The notes beneath the pieces are model-generated. The model saw only the letters and a list, made by a program, of their open reading frames with translations. It had not been told where the DNA came from and ran no database searches. Both the position numbers and the translations under genes were made by a program. Of a stretch of DNA of 64,000 nucleotides, positions 11,879 through 24,293 are shown piece by piece. The DNA is taken from assembly GCA_016758965.1 (NCBI GenBank), contig JAEPRB010000078.1, positions 62,001-126,000 of the forward strand. The letters are read 5' to 3'. This stretch comes from Circinella minor (lineage: Eukaryota > Mucoromycota > Mucoromycetes > Mucorales > Lichtheimiaceae). Numbering within the stretch: position 1 is the stretch's first letter; the number at the start of each line of letters is the position of its first letter.

Positions 11879-12180
11879 TGTGATGTATAATAAAATTAAA
11901 AAAAAAGTTATAGAAGAAAGAAAAAGAAAAGACCCGGTCTTTCCGCGAAGCAAGCTTTTTCTATTTTTTTTGCTGGGTTTAGGGATGTCATCATCAATGC
12001 ATTGAAAGTATGAGAGAGCGTGGGAAAGTCATTTTTCTAACCTGAACTTTTTATTATTATTATGGATTCTCTCTCCTTCTTTTTCTTTTTGTTATTATAT
12101 TTTACTCTTTTATTATTATAAAAAACAAGATTATTATCTAATATCTGAGATTCTAACTGAGAAAATGAATATACCCTATT
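11879..12180. other. Short intergenic spacer
   Basis: About 300 bases between the start of the enoyl-CoA hydratase gene and the stop of the next minus-strand gene. It is expected to hold the hydratase promoter (CT-rich stretch at about 12065-12085 on the plus strand) and the neighbour's 3' UTR. No gene is seen. Confidence 0.6.
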
Positions 12181-13440
12181 TTATAAAGATGATATAGAAA
12201 TACATTTAGTTATATTAGTCAGTTTGAAGGTTCGTGGAAAAATAGATTTCTTTAATACAGTACCTAGTACTAGAGTGCCTCCTGCCGTGATGGTTCCTGT
12301 AATGATAAATAAAAGAAGAGAGTTTAAGTTTCACTTTATTACTAATTACGACCCATTACTATTCTCTCCCCTCCTTTTCCAATCTTTATTATCTCCAAGG
12401 TTACCAATCATATATTGAAGAATTTGTAACTTGATGCCTTCCATTTGTTTTTTTAATGCTAGTATTTCACTTTCAATTTTATCATCCGTTTTACGTAATT
12501 TTTCATGTTGTTCAATAGTTTCATCTCGAATACGCCCTTTTTCTAAATTAAGATCCAATCGTACACCTGCTTGACTACGCGTAATTTCTTGTTGTAAAGA
12601 TTTACGAAGCTTTTCGATTTCGGATTTAAGTCGTTCGTTAGCTGTTTTCACTTCATCCACATCACGTCGTTCCATTTGTTGAATTTCTGCTTTTAATCTT
12701 GAAAAATCATCCTTGTATTGTTTGATAGTCTATTTATCATACAAGTACATATACTTGTTAGTCTTTTTTTTTCTTTTGATAAAATAAAAATCATGCAATT
12801 TATAATTTGATAACACATTTATATGTTATATGCCGCTCCAATCTTCCCTTCTTTCAGGGACCCTTTATAACACCAGTAAAACACCATTTTATAATTCAAA
12901 TGATATTTACCTGTTCTTGATCAGCTTTACTAACAAGATCAGTTGTTACTATGGTAGTGCTATAGTAACCAACAGAAATTGAAAAAGAAAAAAAAATATT
13001 TTTAAGTAAAGTTTTGATATATAATTATGTGTTATATCTTTCCTTCAAAAAAAAAAAAAGAAAACGCAAAAAGCTAAAATAAACCTTTCATCGACTACAT
13101 CGTCAAGGGAATTTATAACAGCTCGTGCTTGACCTGCTGAAAATCCTTCCCTTTCTAATAATCGTGCAAATCGTTCTGCATCAAAGTAAGGCATAGCTTG
13201 TCTTATACGTTGGTGTTGTACCGATTCAGCTGATCGTTGTATAGCATTGGTATGCAAAGGGGATAATCGTTGCCGTTGAGTAACAATACTACTATTTTTT
13301 ATTGATCGCCATGATGCTAATATATATATATATGTATTAATAATTCTTAGTATCTTAATTCAATAAAAAAGGACTTTGGTAATTATAAAAAAATTACCTC
13401 GAGAATGGCTTAATAATAATTTATTAGCGTTGATTGACAT
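12181..13440 (-). CDS. MCUR1/FMP32-like mitochondrial coiled-coil protein (CCDC90/DUF1640 family)
   Basis: Five minus-strand exons (13440-13398, 13316-13085, 12959-12911, 12729-12405, 12296-12181) give 254 aa. The start MSINANKLLLSHSR is a likely mitochondrial presequence. The family head domain follows (FDAERFARLLEREGFSAGQA, then AVINSLDDVVDE), then a long coiled coil with the signature QAGVRLDLNLEKGRIRDE, and finally a glycine-rich hydrophobic segment (QYMIGTITAGGTLVLGTVL) that fits the single C-terminal membrane helix of this family. The last intron (12297-12404) is easy to miss because reading through it gives an earlier stop at 12346; splicing restores the membrane helix. Animal MCUR1 affects the mitochondrial calcium uniporter and yeast Fmp32 affects respiratory-chain assembly. 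The role here is inferred from homology. Confidence 0.9.
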
Positions 13441-13675
13441 GTGTAATTTACTAAGAAAAAAAAAATATCGAAAAAGGGGTATACATATTCTTCCCGCTCA
13501 CTTGACTTCATGACAGCCAATTTATTTTTCTTTAGAGTTGAATTACATAATAAACAACAAAATTTAAAACTTCGTTTTTTATTAATGCATTTATCCCATC
13601 CTTTTCACTCTTCAAATAAATGATATCATAATATTATTATTACATTATTTTATTATTTGTTTTATTATTATTATT

Positions 13676-15921
13676 TTATTTTGGAGGTGGAGAAGATCGT
13701 GTTCTAGAAACTGGATAAAGTCTCATAGCTCCATTATTATCTTCAGGAACTCCAATTCTTAATTCTATATCATCAGTTTCGTTATTTTGTCCATTTTCTT
13801 CTTCTCCAGGAACTTGGGTATATGGATTGTTTGGATAAGGTCTGAATTTATATCCAATAAATATATAAAATAAGAATGTAGCAAATTCATTCACGGCTTC
13901 ACCTAACCAATTGACATAACGGAATGGTAAAGAAGCTTGTAGTAATTGAACAATGATCCGCGTTACATAAACATACACCAGAGTAACAATATAAAATGAA
14001 GACCAAAGTTTGTACTTGTTCAATATATCAGTCTCTGTTATAAATAGTTTAAATAATAGCGTTAGTTATGGATATAAAGAAAAGTGAGGAATTCGTTATT
14101 TTGTTTTTGTTATTATATGTGCTGTTGTTACCTTTGCCATCAGCAGATGATCCCGCCCCTAAATGTTTACGAGTTTGTAGAATAGTCCATAATACAATAC
14201 AACAACCTGCAAGATCAATAATGGGTAATATCATGTTCTAATACAAATTTCGGCCATAGATATATATATAACAAGATGAGTACGCCTTACATCAATTATT
14301 AATACTAACAGTAACGCAAAAGATATAATTTACCCAGAAACTGCGATCTGTTGATCCTATAGCGGCTTCACTTCCAATTGCAGATGCAATGTTAGCTAGC
14401 ACTTGGAGTGGAACTACAACTGAAATAACCCGTTTATCCTTTGCAGATAAGAATGGTTTAATAAACATCCATCCAGAGGCAAGCAAAACTAGATAGATTT
14501 GTACAAATATTAATATTAATGATTTAATGATGGCTAAATATAAATGGAGTAATTTACATGTATAGATAACTTTACCTATGATTAGAATGCTTAAAATACC
14601 CTTTACACTAATATAATAATGAGTAAATTAATTTATTTTTTGTGAGCTATCCCAATATTTTTTTTCTCTTCCAACTTTTTATATATAATTACCTTGCAAA
14701 TACATAAAAGCCTATTTGCCATCCTTCTGTCAATAAACCTCTCCTTTTATAATGAAATTTAGCCTATTCATACAGTAAGGAGGTATATTAATAAACTATA
14801 CATATTTTTTTTCCAACTATTCTCCTCCAACCCCCCCTTTTTTTTATAACATACTGCATGTAATGCCTTGTCAATATTCATGCAAAGAACTAATATAAAC
14901 CTAAAACCCAAATAAAAAAGAGAGCCAAAGGAAAGAAGGGTCAATAAATAATAATATATAAATTTTAAACTATCTCCAAAATCTTACATGAGCCAATGTG
15001 CTCGAAATACTCGAGTTTCTTTACGGAAAATCAAAAGACCAAGCCAATAAATAGCAGCTATTAAATAAGCTATTGAAGAATAACTATAGACTGTTGGTAA
15101 AGGTGTATCACCCGCTGATAAATGATTATTCCCTGGATTGACTTGTTCGATTGATAACTAATAAACAGGTCAAGTGCATTAGTTACTTATCCAATAATTT
15201 GATGATATCTGCATAATACTTTTTTTTTGCATTTTTACCCGGAAAGAAACAGTTGATTGTTGTTTACAATTTATAAATAAAACCTGCCATAAGCCTTCTT
15301 CTTGTGGTTCTACGCGTAAGGATGTCTGCCACCTTGATAAAACATAATAATAAAAAAAGCATTCATGCAAAATGATTAGATAACCACATTTATCTCATAA
15401 CCATTTTTTGTTTTGTTTTTTGATTACCTACGCATTATTCTGTATAATAACTTCTTCAATAACACTTATTCCATCATCCACTTCATCTTTAACATGACTA
15501 TTATCAAGGAAACATTCATTTCTTCCATTTTCCTTTTTCTTTTTATTATCATCCTCTATCGAATTTTCTTCATTTTCTTCCTCGTCATAAAGTGTGCGTC
15601 GGCCTTTTCTAATATAAAACGCCATTCTACCGGGATCTTGAGGATCGGATAGCTTTTTTTTTTGTATAAAATAAACATTATTGGAATCGATTCCCTTTTA
15701 CATTTTATATATTTTTATTACTATATTTTTAAATGAAATATACGAACCTCAAAGTCTTGTAGATTAAGTGAAAGTTGACCTCCGGCTAAAAATCCAAATG
15801 AAGCAACTTGTATAGCTTTACGATCATCATGAGTGAGAACCAGCTCAGGAACTATAGCAAGAATCGATGAAATATAATTATAACAACATAATAGTAATAA
15901 CAGTATTCGTAATGTATGCAT
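13676..15921 (-). CDS. GPR107/GPR108-type seven-transmembrane (GOST, lung-7TM-R) protein
   Basis: Ten minus-strand exons, from 15921-15748 to 14034-13676, add up to 475 aa in frame. A signal peptide (MHTLRILLLLLCCYNYISSI) leads into a lumenal domain with AIQVASFGFLAGGQLSLNLQDF near residues 36-56 and an acidic insert (EEENEENSIEDD). About seven hydrophobic helices follow in the C-terminal half, including SYSSIAYLIAAIYWLGLLIF, GWQIGFYVFA, LASGWMFIKPFLSA, MILPIIDLAGCCIVLW and EFATFLFYIFIGYKF. The order and the DxxxxQ/R-F cytosolic end match the GOST family (GPR107/108, TMEM87, PTM1-like) involved in Golgi-endosome trafficking. The tail after residue 425 is polar and acidic. The acceptor of exon 2 (15652) is preceded by a run of A rather than pyrimidines. 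The function is inferred from the family. Confidence 0.87.
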
Positions 15922-16356
15922 TATAAATATAATATATATATTGAAACAAAGAAAAAAAAAGAAAAAAGAGAAGAAAAAAGAGCGGAGCCCTTTTTCATTT
16001 GCTTTAATGAAGATAATAATAATTTGGTAAGCTAGTTTTTTTTTATACAATATATATATTTTTATATATAGATAAAACGTGGCAAAATAGAAAAAAAAAG
16101 AATAATATTGATAATACGAAGAAAAAAGATAGGAAAAAAAACTTTACAACGTTATATAAAAGAAAAAGAAAAAGAATACAATAGAAAGAAGAAGGATATA
16201 TAAGCAAATAACGTACAAGGGAGAAAAAAAAGTGAGTGGGAGAAGTACAAAAAAAAGAAGAGAGTGATAATATTTATAATTGACTATTTTATACAACTCC
16301 TTTTTTGCGTGTGTGAAATGTGCATGTGTGCGCCAAAAATCTTATTATTATTTTTT
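15922..16356. other. Spacer between two minus-strand genes
   Basis: Purine-rich on the plus strand (about 15950-16260), that is, CT-rich when read in the direction of the seven-helix gene. This is the composition seen in other promoters of this window. The right-hand part is the 3' UTR of the MARVEL-like gene. No coding signal is seen. Confidence 0.5.
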
Positions 16357-17729
16357 TTAGAAACGAGCATTGGGATCTGGGGAACCAGTATTATAGGGAG
16401 CAGGATTACTGTATTGTGTATGATCAGGCAGAGCCATAGGTGCTGGACCAGTTCCAGCAACATGATGTTGAGGTGGACTTGGTGAAGGATTATAAGCTTG
16501 TGCAGGATCAGGAGAAGGATGACGATACATATCATCAAATGGAGATTGTTCTTGTACAATAGCAGCACCACCTGGATGAGGATCATATTGCGGTTGTTGA
16601 ACCTGTTGAGCATGTTGAGGTGGTTGAGCATATCCATAAGATACACGATGAGAATCTGTTGGTGGATCATAAGGAGACTCAAATGGAGATTGTTCTCGAT
16701 GTGGTTGTTGTTGTTGCATAAGATGAGGAGGTGGTGTAGTTTCTTGAAGTGGACGAGCTTGTTCAAATGATTGAGGTCTCATACGACCTAAATCTTCCCC
16801 TTCTTCATCTTCATAATAGCCTGCTGGGCGATAAGCACTATTTCTACCACCTGCTCCAATAGGTTCATTATACATATCATCATCATCTTCCATTTCTTGT
16901 TGTTGTTGCATTTGTAAGACAGCTTGTTTGTTGGATTCATGTTGTCTCAAGTTCTTTTGAATCATTTGTTTTTCTCTAAAGAAAATGATTAATGTACATA
17001 AAAGGGAAAGAAGCCATAAAATGCAAATAGTCCAAGCAAAACCAGCGGAAACTTTAGCATTTGTACACTATAAAAGGTAAAGTAAAATATAAGAATGACA
17101 GTTAGTATACATTTATAACTTTTATAATACACGCACTGATAATATCTTTTTCTCATTTTAAACACTATTATTATAACTCCCTTTCCATTATATTTACCTG
17201 AGTACTCCAAGCACCTGCATAATCACCATCCGCTTCTTGCATTTCTCCATCAAGATCACAGTGGGATGGGTTATTTGCGTGTACTGTCATTGCAATACCA
17301 GCGGTAGCCCAAAGACCAGTATAAAATCCAGTAAAGATCAAATTTGTTCGTGGTTTCATACAGAATTTACCTAGCCGTCTGAATTTACCATTTTTGTCAT
17401 AAATCCATGGAAAGACTACTAGACACACAGGTACACCTAAACTAAAGATACCAACAAATAAAGTCCAGTTGGGTCCTGGTTGACTGCCATCCTATATATA
17501 TTTAAATATAATCTTTTTTGTTAAATATATTATAATATTAAAGTTTTTTTTTAAAAAAATAACTTACGTAAAAGCGGTACTCAGTAGCAATGACAGAAGC
17601 AATAATACAAAGTACAATAAATGTGGCAAGTGCTTGTACAATGTGTAAAATGTTTTTGATTGTATTAATTGCTGGAAACCCTTTTGGTGCAGCAACAGCA
17701 GGAACTTCAAAGCTGAATTTCCCTGCCAT
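16357..17729 (-). CDS. MARVEL-like four-helix membrane protein with Gln/Pro-rich cytosolic tail
   Basis: Three exons (17729-17568, 17491-17198, 17067-16357) give 388 aa. Four hydrophobic helices are seen: LHIVQALATFIVLCIIASVI, TLFVGIFSLGVPVCLVVF, LIFTGFYTGLWATAGIAMTV and GFAWTICILWLLSLLCTLII. The Cys before the last helix and the loop NNPSHCDLDGEM resemble fungal MARVEL-domain proteins. The C-terminal 200 residues are disordered, rich in Gln, Pro and acidic residues (EMEDDDDMYNEPIGAGG; QSPFESPYDPP; QSPFDDMYRHPSPDP), with repeated QSPF motifs that could be phosphorylation or adaptor sites. MARVEL proteins work in membrane apposition and vesicle trafficking. The family call rests on topology more than on a diagnostic motif. 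Confidence 0.75.
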
Positions 17730-17767
17730 TATGTATTTTTAATATAGTTTATGTTTTGAGCTTGGGG

Positions 17768-17808
<41 letters not shown>

Positions 17809-20620
17809 CGTAAGTCGTTATTATTATTTTTCTTTTATATAAGAGAAAAAAAAAGAAAGTGTAAAGTAAGAGAAAGAAAGAAAAAAACAGGCTAAAAAAA
17901 AGCTGGAACCCGAAAGCCCTTAAGCGCGTCTCTTTTTTTGTATCACGTTAGCTATTCCGCAATCCTTCCGACTTTTTCTTTTCCTTTTGTGCCAAGGTAA
18001 CGACAATATAATAACAAACCGTCTTGGTCTCTCATTTTTCTCGATTTTTTTCTTTAGATTTTCTACTATTTCTACTAATGTATTCATACCGAGAGAAAAA
18101 AAATTCTGATAATTATTATTTATTATAGAACGATAATCATTTATAAGCATAAGAAATCTTTGTTTTTTTTTATATGGATTAAACGGAAGAGAGATTGGGT
18201 AGGGGCTCAGCAGCAGATAAAAAAAAAAAGGCACAGTGACACCGTCCGACTTTATCGTCGTTATATTTATAGAAATCTTCTTCACCTTTGTAAACCTTTT
18301 TGTGTTACATTCAGCACATAAAAGCTTAAAAAAACTCAGTGACTACTAGTTTTCTTTTTCTTGGCTCTCTGTTATGTAACCACCTGGCTTCTTTATACAC
18401 TATATGAAACTTTTCCTATTATGCAGTTTATATAATTAGAGTACATTTATTCTTTTAGTTTTGTTGTATTAGAGTTTTTTTTTTAAAAGCTTTCTTTTTT
18501 TTTTTGTTCTGCCGTATGTTTGTTATCTTTATAGAGAATAAGCAATGAATTTCTTTCGTTTTAGGGAAAAGTAACTGAAAGAGCACAGCCTAGTTTGATA
18601 CAATCGTGGCGCATGGTGGCTGTGTTATTCTGAACCGCCAATCTCTCCCCATACTTAACAATGCTACTATCTTGATCAAGCTACTAAAAGGAAAAAAAAA
18701 GTGTGTGACTTAACAAAAAGAGTTGTTACTATAGCAATCAAAAAAAAATTGTTTGTTGCTATGTAACAACGTACAGCAATCGTCAATTTATTATATGTGC
18801 TAAAATAAAAAGATATTTTTCTGACAATTTGTATTTTTTATTTTCATCCTGCTTACGATCATGTAAAACGTTCAAACTCATATCACTTTTTTATTTTATT
18901 TTAGCTACGTATCTGAGGTTATAATATTAATTTTTTCTTTGTACGTGGTTCGTTCCGTTCCGAAAAAAGAGAACTATTACATCATATATAGATGCTGGAT
19001 CAACGTTGTACAAAGAAAAAAAAAAGAAAAAAATAAAAGAATTCGTAAAAATCAACCCGTTCACTTTTCTTTTTACATCCACCAATAGAATTATTATCTT
19101 GTGACGATAAAATAGTCAATGTTAATAGACATCCGATAATGACAATGATCATACACATCTATTCAACTTGAAGTAACTGTAGAACAGCCAAAGCTGCTAA
19201 AAGAATCGCTATCACAGTGCCATTATACCACAATAATAAAATGATAAACGTTATTTTTATGAATCTGAGAGCTTATATTGCCTGTATATTGTTTTATAAC
19301 AGTAGCTTCATTAACAAAAAACTGCTCTTTTATTTATATACCAGTAAAAAGATTTGTATCCCCCATATAGCTCCACGAAAAGAAGAGTAATAAAACCAAC
19401 GCATATATTAAATAATGTACTTCTTAACACATGACCACAATATAATTACATTCAATCTAATGTTCAAAAAGCAATACGTACAACTAAATAATTTTACGAC
19501 GTCAGATAATTCTCTTATAAAATTTATGTAAATCGTACCTCGTATTTACAATAAGCTAAACCTTTATTCTATCGACAATTTTTTCAATTACGCGTACACA
19601 AGTCAAGTTGTTCGTTGTTTGTACATCTAAAAAAGAGTATGGAAGACATAGTTTACAAAACCATCAAGCGCTATTTTGGTTGCTGTATCGTTTAGCTTTT
19701 CTATCCAAGTCCTTCATGTTACGTATTATCTTTAAATCTAAATAAAGTATTATAGTAAACAACTTAAAGCGCAGGTACATACCCTCATAAAAAATAATGC
19801 AGAAAGCCTTCAAACTCCGAAACAGACTTTACACGACCCATTTGTATCTAAAGAACGATTTCTTTCTGATATGTCATAGAAAGAAAGAAGTAATGATAAA
19901 AAAATAGTAGAAAAGAAGGAGAAGAACAATAATTCAGTTAAATCGACTGTTTCATAATCTGATGAACAAACAGATTAAAATTCAACATCGTCTGGGAAGG
20001 AGATTTCACTAAAAAATATGACAAAATTGATCTAATACGTCTTGAATAATGACGAATAAAAATAAACGCGTAAAGGTCTCTTTTTTACTCCTACAGTTTT
20101 TGTAATCAAGTTCAAGCCATCAAATATATATGTTTAAGACCTATGTTTTTCTGATATCCTTTTATTAATATTATGTAGGTTTCTCAACCCTAAAGCTGCA
20201 CATAAGGGTTGTGTAAAATCCGACTTTTATGGTGAACGTGAGAGGGTGTGTGCAAATAGACATCATCTCTTTTTTTTCCCGCCAAGCAGATTGATTACCC
20301 CTTCTGATATGAACAAAGGCATTGACTGCTTTTACCAAAATGCGATCAAAGATTGAGACCTCCACTCTGCTTACGTTGTTTATGATCAACTGGAACAGTT
20401 CGATTCTTTCATTTGTAACTTTTATAAAAAAAGAAACACATGCCAATATCGTTAGAGTACGCGAAGTGGCGACTCTTTCGCTGTTTGCTAAATTTGGGGA
20501 ATCCGTCACTGTTGGTCAAAAACAACCAATGTTTAAAAAGTTTGTGTTAACCAAGTTACTAACTTTAGAGATAAATTATATATTATATTTGAAAACAATA
20601 AAAGTATACTTTTTTTTCAG
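17730..20620. other. 2.9-kb gene-poor region with traces of decayed coding sequence
   Basis: Nothing here makes a defensible gene. Items seen: a GTATAT hexamer array at 17768-17809; a short coding-like frame ending at 20049 (RLKFNIVWEGDFTKKYDKID then stop); and open frames on both strands at 20171-20630 without family resemblance. The plus frame there (from 20322, MTAFTKMRSK...) could be an upstream exon of the decayed gene at 20621-22284, but no donor site joins them clearly. The stretch at 18300-19900 looks like non-coding AT-rich sequence. Confidence 0.45.
17768..17809. repeat. GTATAT hexanucleotide tandem array
   Basis: About seven perfect copies of the hexamer GTATAT lie about 40 bases upstream of the start codon of the minus-strand MARVEL-like gene. 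They are therefore in its promoter or 5' leader. Copy-number variation is likely; an effect on expression is only a possibility. Confidence 0.92.
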
Positions 20621-20979
20621 TCACTTTTGAAACTGAATTGCTTCAAAATACAAGAGAAACAACCATGTGAAGAAAAACCGCAGCAACAGGAACAACCACA
20701 AAAAACACGAGAGAAAGAACAAGAGAACGTAAAATTGCTTTCTGCTATAAACATTGAAAAGTTAGCAGATAATTTTACAAATAATGGCGAATTAATATTG
20801 TAAATAAGAAGGTAAAAAATCTATATATTGCTGAAATTATAGCTTGGGCAGAAACTAACATTAAGTTTTAATGTTCCACTGTAATTCAATAAAAGAGGGG
20901 AATTTTATTAGATGCTTCTAATGATAACACAACTGACGCTACTACATCAAATGTTTTTTCGAATGTTACCACAAATGAC

Positions 20980-21016
<37 letters not shown>

Positions 21017-22284
21017 ATAATAATGATGTTCGTTCTTTATCATCACGATCATTTAAAGTAATTACTTTATTTTTCTTACATGTTATCTTTATATGTGCTC
21101 ATTTGAATGCACAGTGTTATATAACCTGTTACTTATATTTTCAATTGTTTGATAGGCACCATTAGTTGTTAATGAAGGCGGAAAACGTTACATATTTGAT
21201 CATCTTTGCAGCCCCACAGAGCATGTACACATGCCAAAATTACGAAAGATTCAAGTAGGTGTCCTTAAAGAACTCTTCAATTTTGAAACCGAAAACTGCG
21301 TCAATGATTCTATCTGTGGAAAAGAATACCGTGACTACAAAGAACAACAACAAAGAAACGCGTCTCTTTCATCTCTCGGTTTGATAGACCATTTGGTATA
21401 TTTGCTTGGGGAAGATATTTGCTATGACAACTTTCTTGATCAATTGTGGAACTGGAAACCAAAAGAAGAAGTATGTGAGTTAGGTAAAGCCTTTCAACTT
21501 ATTTGCAAGCACATATTGTCTACGTTTCACCTTGTTCATCACTCAATGCCAATGCATACGTATCATGAATCACGAACGAGCTTTCTTCTGTGAGAATATA
21601 ATTCCTGGTTTATTATCACTTTCAAAGACGCTTCAATTTATTGAATTCAAATGGTAATGGTATAAAGAGCAGATAGATAAAAAGAAAAAAGAAGAATAAG
21701 AAGGGTTTGTTGATCTTATACGTTACTAATACTGTTATTGTTTATTAAAGGTGTGAAGCAGAATATAAGTCGACTAAATCTCTTTATTTGAACACTAGTG
21801 ATTACGATGGACGTGCTACTGATGCCGCAAAAAATATCGACACCCTAGGTTATTTAAAAACACAAAACAACATCGAATTGGTAGTCGTCGAATCATCAAG
21901 GTAATAAATAATTTAAATATATATAATCTTGTTATTAACTATCTCGCTTTTTCTTATAAATACAGTGGGATGATAAAAGAAAACACAACGCATACAATCG
22001 AAGACACCTTAAAAATTCTTGAATGTAATGTTGCAGCATTGAGAAAAGAAGCAACCCATTGTAGTAATGCAACTTTAGAGACATTTAAAAAACTTAGCAA
22101 ATATGGCATTCAAGTAATAAAAACAAAAGTGGTATTATCGAAGACTAGTATGGTTAATAAAGACAAGTGGAAGTACGTCCAGGTCAGTACAGCACAAATA
22201 CCTACTACTTGGAATGACCGTTTACTTTTCCTTGAATATTTAGAATTATTAGCTACAATATATGTAAATGTTAAAGAAGTGTGA
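20621..22284 (+). pseudogene. Uncharacterised multi-exon protein, frameshifted; possible PD-(D/E)XK-like fold
   Basis: Exons can be read at 20621-20799, 20898-21057, 21156-21653, 21751-21900 and 21966-22284, all with good GT-AG boundaries and consistent phases. The frame breaks once near 21560, where the reading shifts from ...HSMPMHTYH to MNHERAFFCENIIPGLL. The first exon lacks a clear start. The protein has a Gln/Glu-rich head, a low-complexity Thr/Ala stretch (21 bp of GCT repeats at about 20995-21015), a Cys-containing middle (QLWNWKPKEEVCELGKAF), and a conserved-looking end with WCEAEYKSTKSL, DYDGRATDAAKNIDTLG, IELVVVESSSG and VSTAQIPTTWNDR. I do not recognise a named family. The spacing of E (in CEAEYK), D (in DYDGR) and ExS (VVVESSS) could suggest a divergent nuclease fold; this is inference. 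The frameshift suggests decay. Confidence 0.55.
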
Positions 22285-24293
22285 CTTGTATGGCGATGTT
22301 TGATCAAATTACTTAAATCGTATACTAATAAGTATTTACAGATTAATCTCGTGTATAGTCAGGAAATTCAAAAAAAAAGTAGTACAAGAACGTGTCAATG
22401 TAAACAAGCCATCTGGGCCTTTGGTTGAATCTGTTATCACTGCGCGTCCATCCCATCATTCAAAAAATTGGTCTTAAATACTATACCAATTTAGACCAAG
22501 GTAGACAAGGTTGGTCTCACGTTAGACCACTTTGTCTTTTTACACAAAGGATGATCGGCTGTTTAAATACTTTCAAGAGGTAATCCTTGAATCTCATCCT
22601 TTAATCCTTCGTATAAATGCGTGCTATCAGGTTGATCTTTAAAAACAAGAATGAAATAATAGAAGAGTTGCATCTATTCATTGATATATATATATGGCTT
22701 ATTGTACACTCAAGGAATACTTTTGTTTCAAAAGCGACTTGCACATTACTGGCTATAACATGAATATTAGATCTCTTTTTTTTTTTATCTCTACATATTC
22801 TTTTATGTTTTTTTCTTGTACATATTCCTTCTCCACATCGTGTTTCAATTATCCCAATTATAACAGTCATTCTAATTATTTCACTTATTCATTAATACTT
22901 CGACTGTATTATCCTAGAAATAAATATGCCTGTTGTGAAAATTCTGACGATGACTTGGAAGTTTATTTCTCAATAATGCTCTATCTCTGTGGATGGAAGA
23001 AAAAAAAACAATTTTGAATACTGTTATGCTTCTCCAATCTTCTCCTTATGCCTAATATCATGTAGGAAAAGTCTTGTAATTGATTATTTTGATGTTTAAC
23101 AGCAGTCTATACTATCTACGCTGTTGAAAGTATTTAAATCTGTAATTTTTATCGTTAATTATCCGATATTGTATCCTTTCGAAAACAGCAAGAATAGAAA
23201 ATATGCCCCCCCCCCCCGCAACACACAGTATTTTATGTGCTCTTATTACATTTTTATTTATGGTAATATGTACATCTACATAATTAGCATCTCATATTTG
23301 CTTCTTTTCAAGTTATGTGTATAAAAAATAAGAAAAAATACAATGTACTGTGTATTTATATTTAATCACAGAGAAGTTACAAAATCATTCTCTTTACACA
23401 CACTGTATACAAATCGAAATTAATATGACTAAAATAGCACTGTATGTAAATCGATATAAATATTGTAATTGAGGCTATCTTATATTTTCTAGGTATCCCC
23501 CCCCCTTTAATAAATATATAAAATATACTTCTAGCATCAATATGAATCATTGTGAATCCCTTGTGTCTGCCAGTATCTAAGAAGTTAGATAAATATACGA
23601 CGACACCAAAAAAAATTGAAGTAAAGTGATTTCTATACAAATTAATGTATAACATGAGAAGTTTTTTTGCACCAAAAAAATAAAAAATTTCCTTACGACG
23701 CTTTGTGTAACTGCTACCCTTATTTTTCAAAATCTGATAGTTTATCTTTTTTTTTTTAATTAACAATGTACGTAAAGCTAAAATAAACACTGAACCTTTT
23801 TAAAAATAATAATAAAATATATTGATAGGTCTATTGTAAAAAACAGCAGTAATATGTACAGCATTCACAATAATTATTTATTTCAAGAAACCCATAATAA
23901 GCGCGTAAATTATTCTCTGTTTATGCTTATTGATGTCCTAAAAGAAAAGAAAAACATTCTTTTCATTATAACACTAATAAAATTAGATTTCTTTATTGTA
24001 TAGCGAAAATGTTAAAAAAGTAAAAGTGAGCATTTTGATATCGGCGATTTCATGCACCATATTAATCATGCCACACACAAAAGTTTGTGTAACTAGTAAC
24101 CATTGAGAGACTTTCCCAAGGTATCATTTGATATATGAATTGAAAAAATGTCTCACCAGTAATGCTTTCTTTTTTTTTATAACTCTTTAATCCAATAAAA
24201 AAATATTTGTCTCTTTCTCTCTCTCTTCTATACACCTCTTTTTGCTTTAAAAACCCATTTACATTACCATTATCTCCACGTAAAAAAATAATA
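22285..24293. other. 2-kb intergenic region with a TGGTCT/AGACCA motif cluster
   Basis: No gene is supported. At 22468-22534 alternating TTGGTCT and AGACCA motifs form short inverted repeats. Two C runs occur (about 23208-23217 and 23498-23505). The open frames on either strand in 22690-23020 and 23370-23790 are T/A-rich, lack family resemblance and show no codon pattern like that of neighbours. The 90 bases before 24294 contain a CT-rich tract and are the likely promoter of the F-box gene. Confidence 0.5.

Noticed and set aside
19975..20049. Short coding-like stretch RLKFNIVWEGDFTKKYDKID
   Set aside because: Too short, no start or splice partners; perhaps an old exon of the 20.6-22.3 kb family, but not supportable.
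20171..20509. 112-residue minus-strand open frame
   Set aside because: No recognisable family; the opposite strand is also open, and neither shows conserved-looking motifs.
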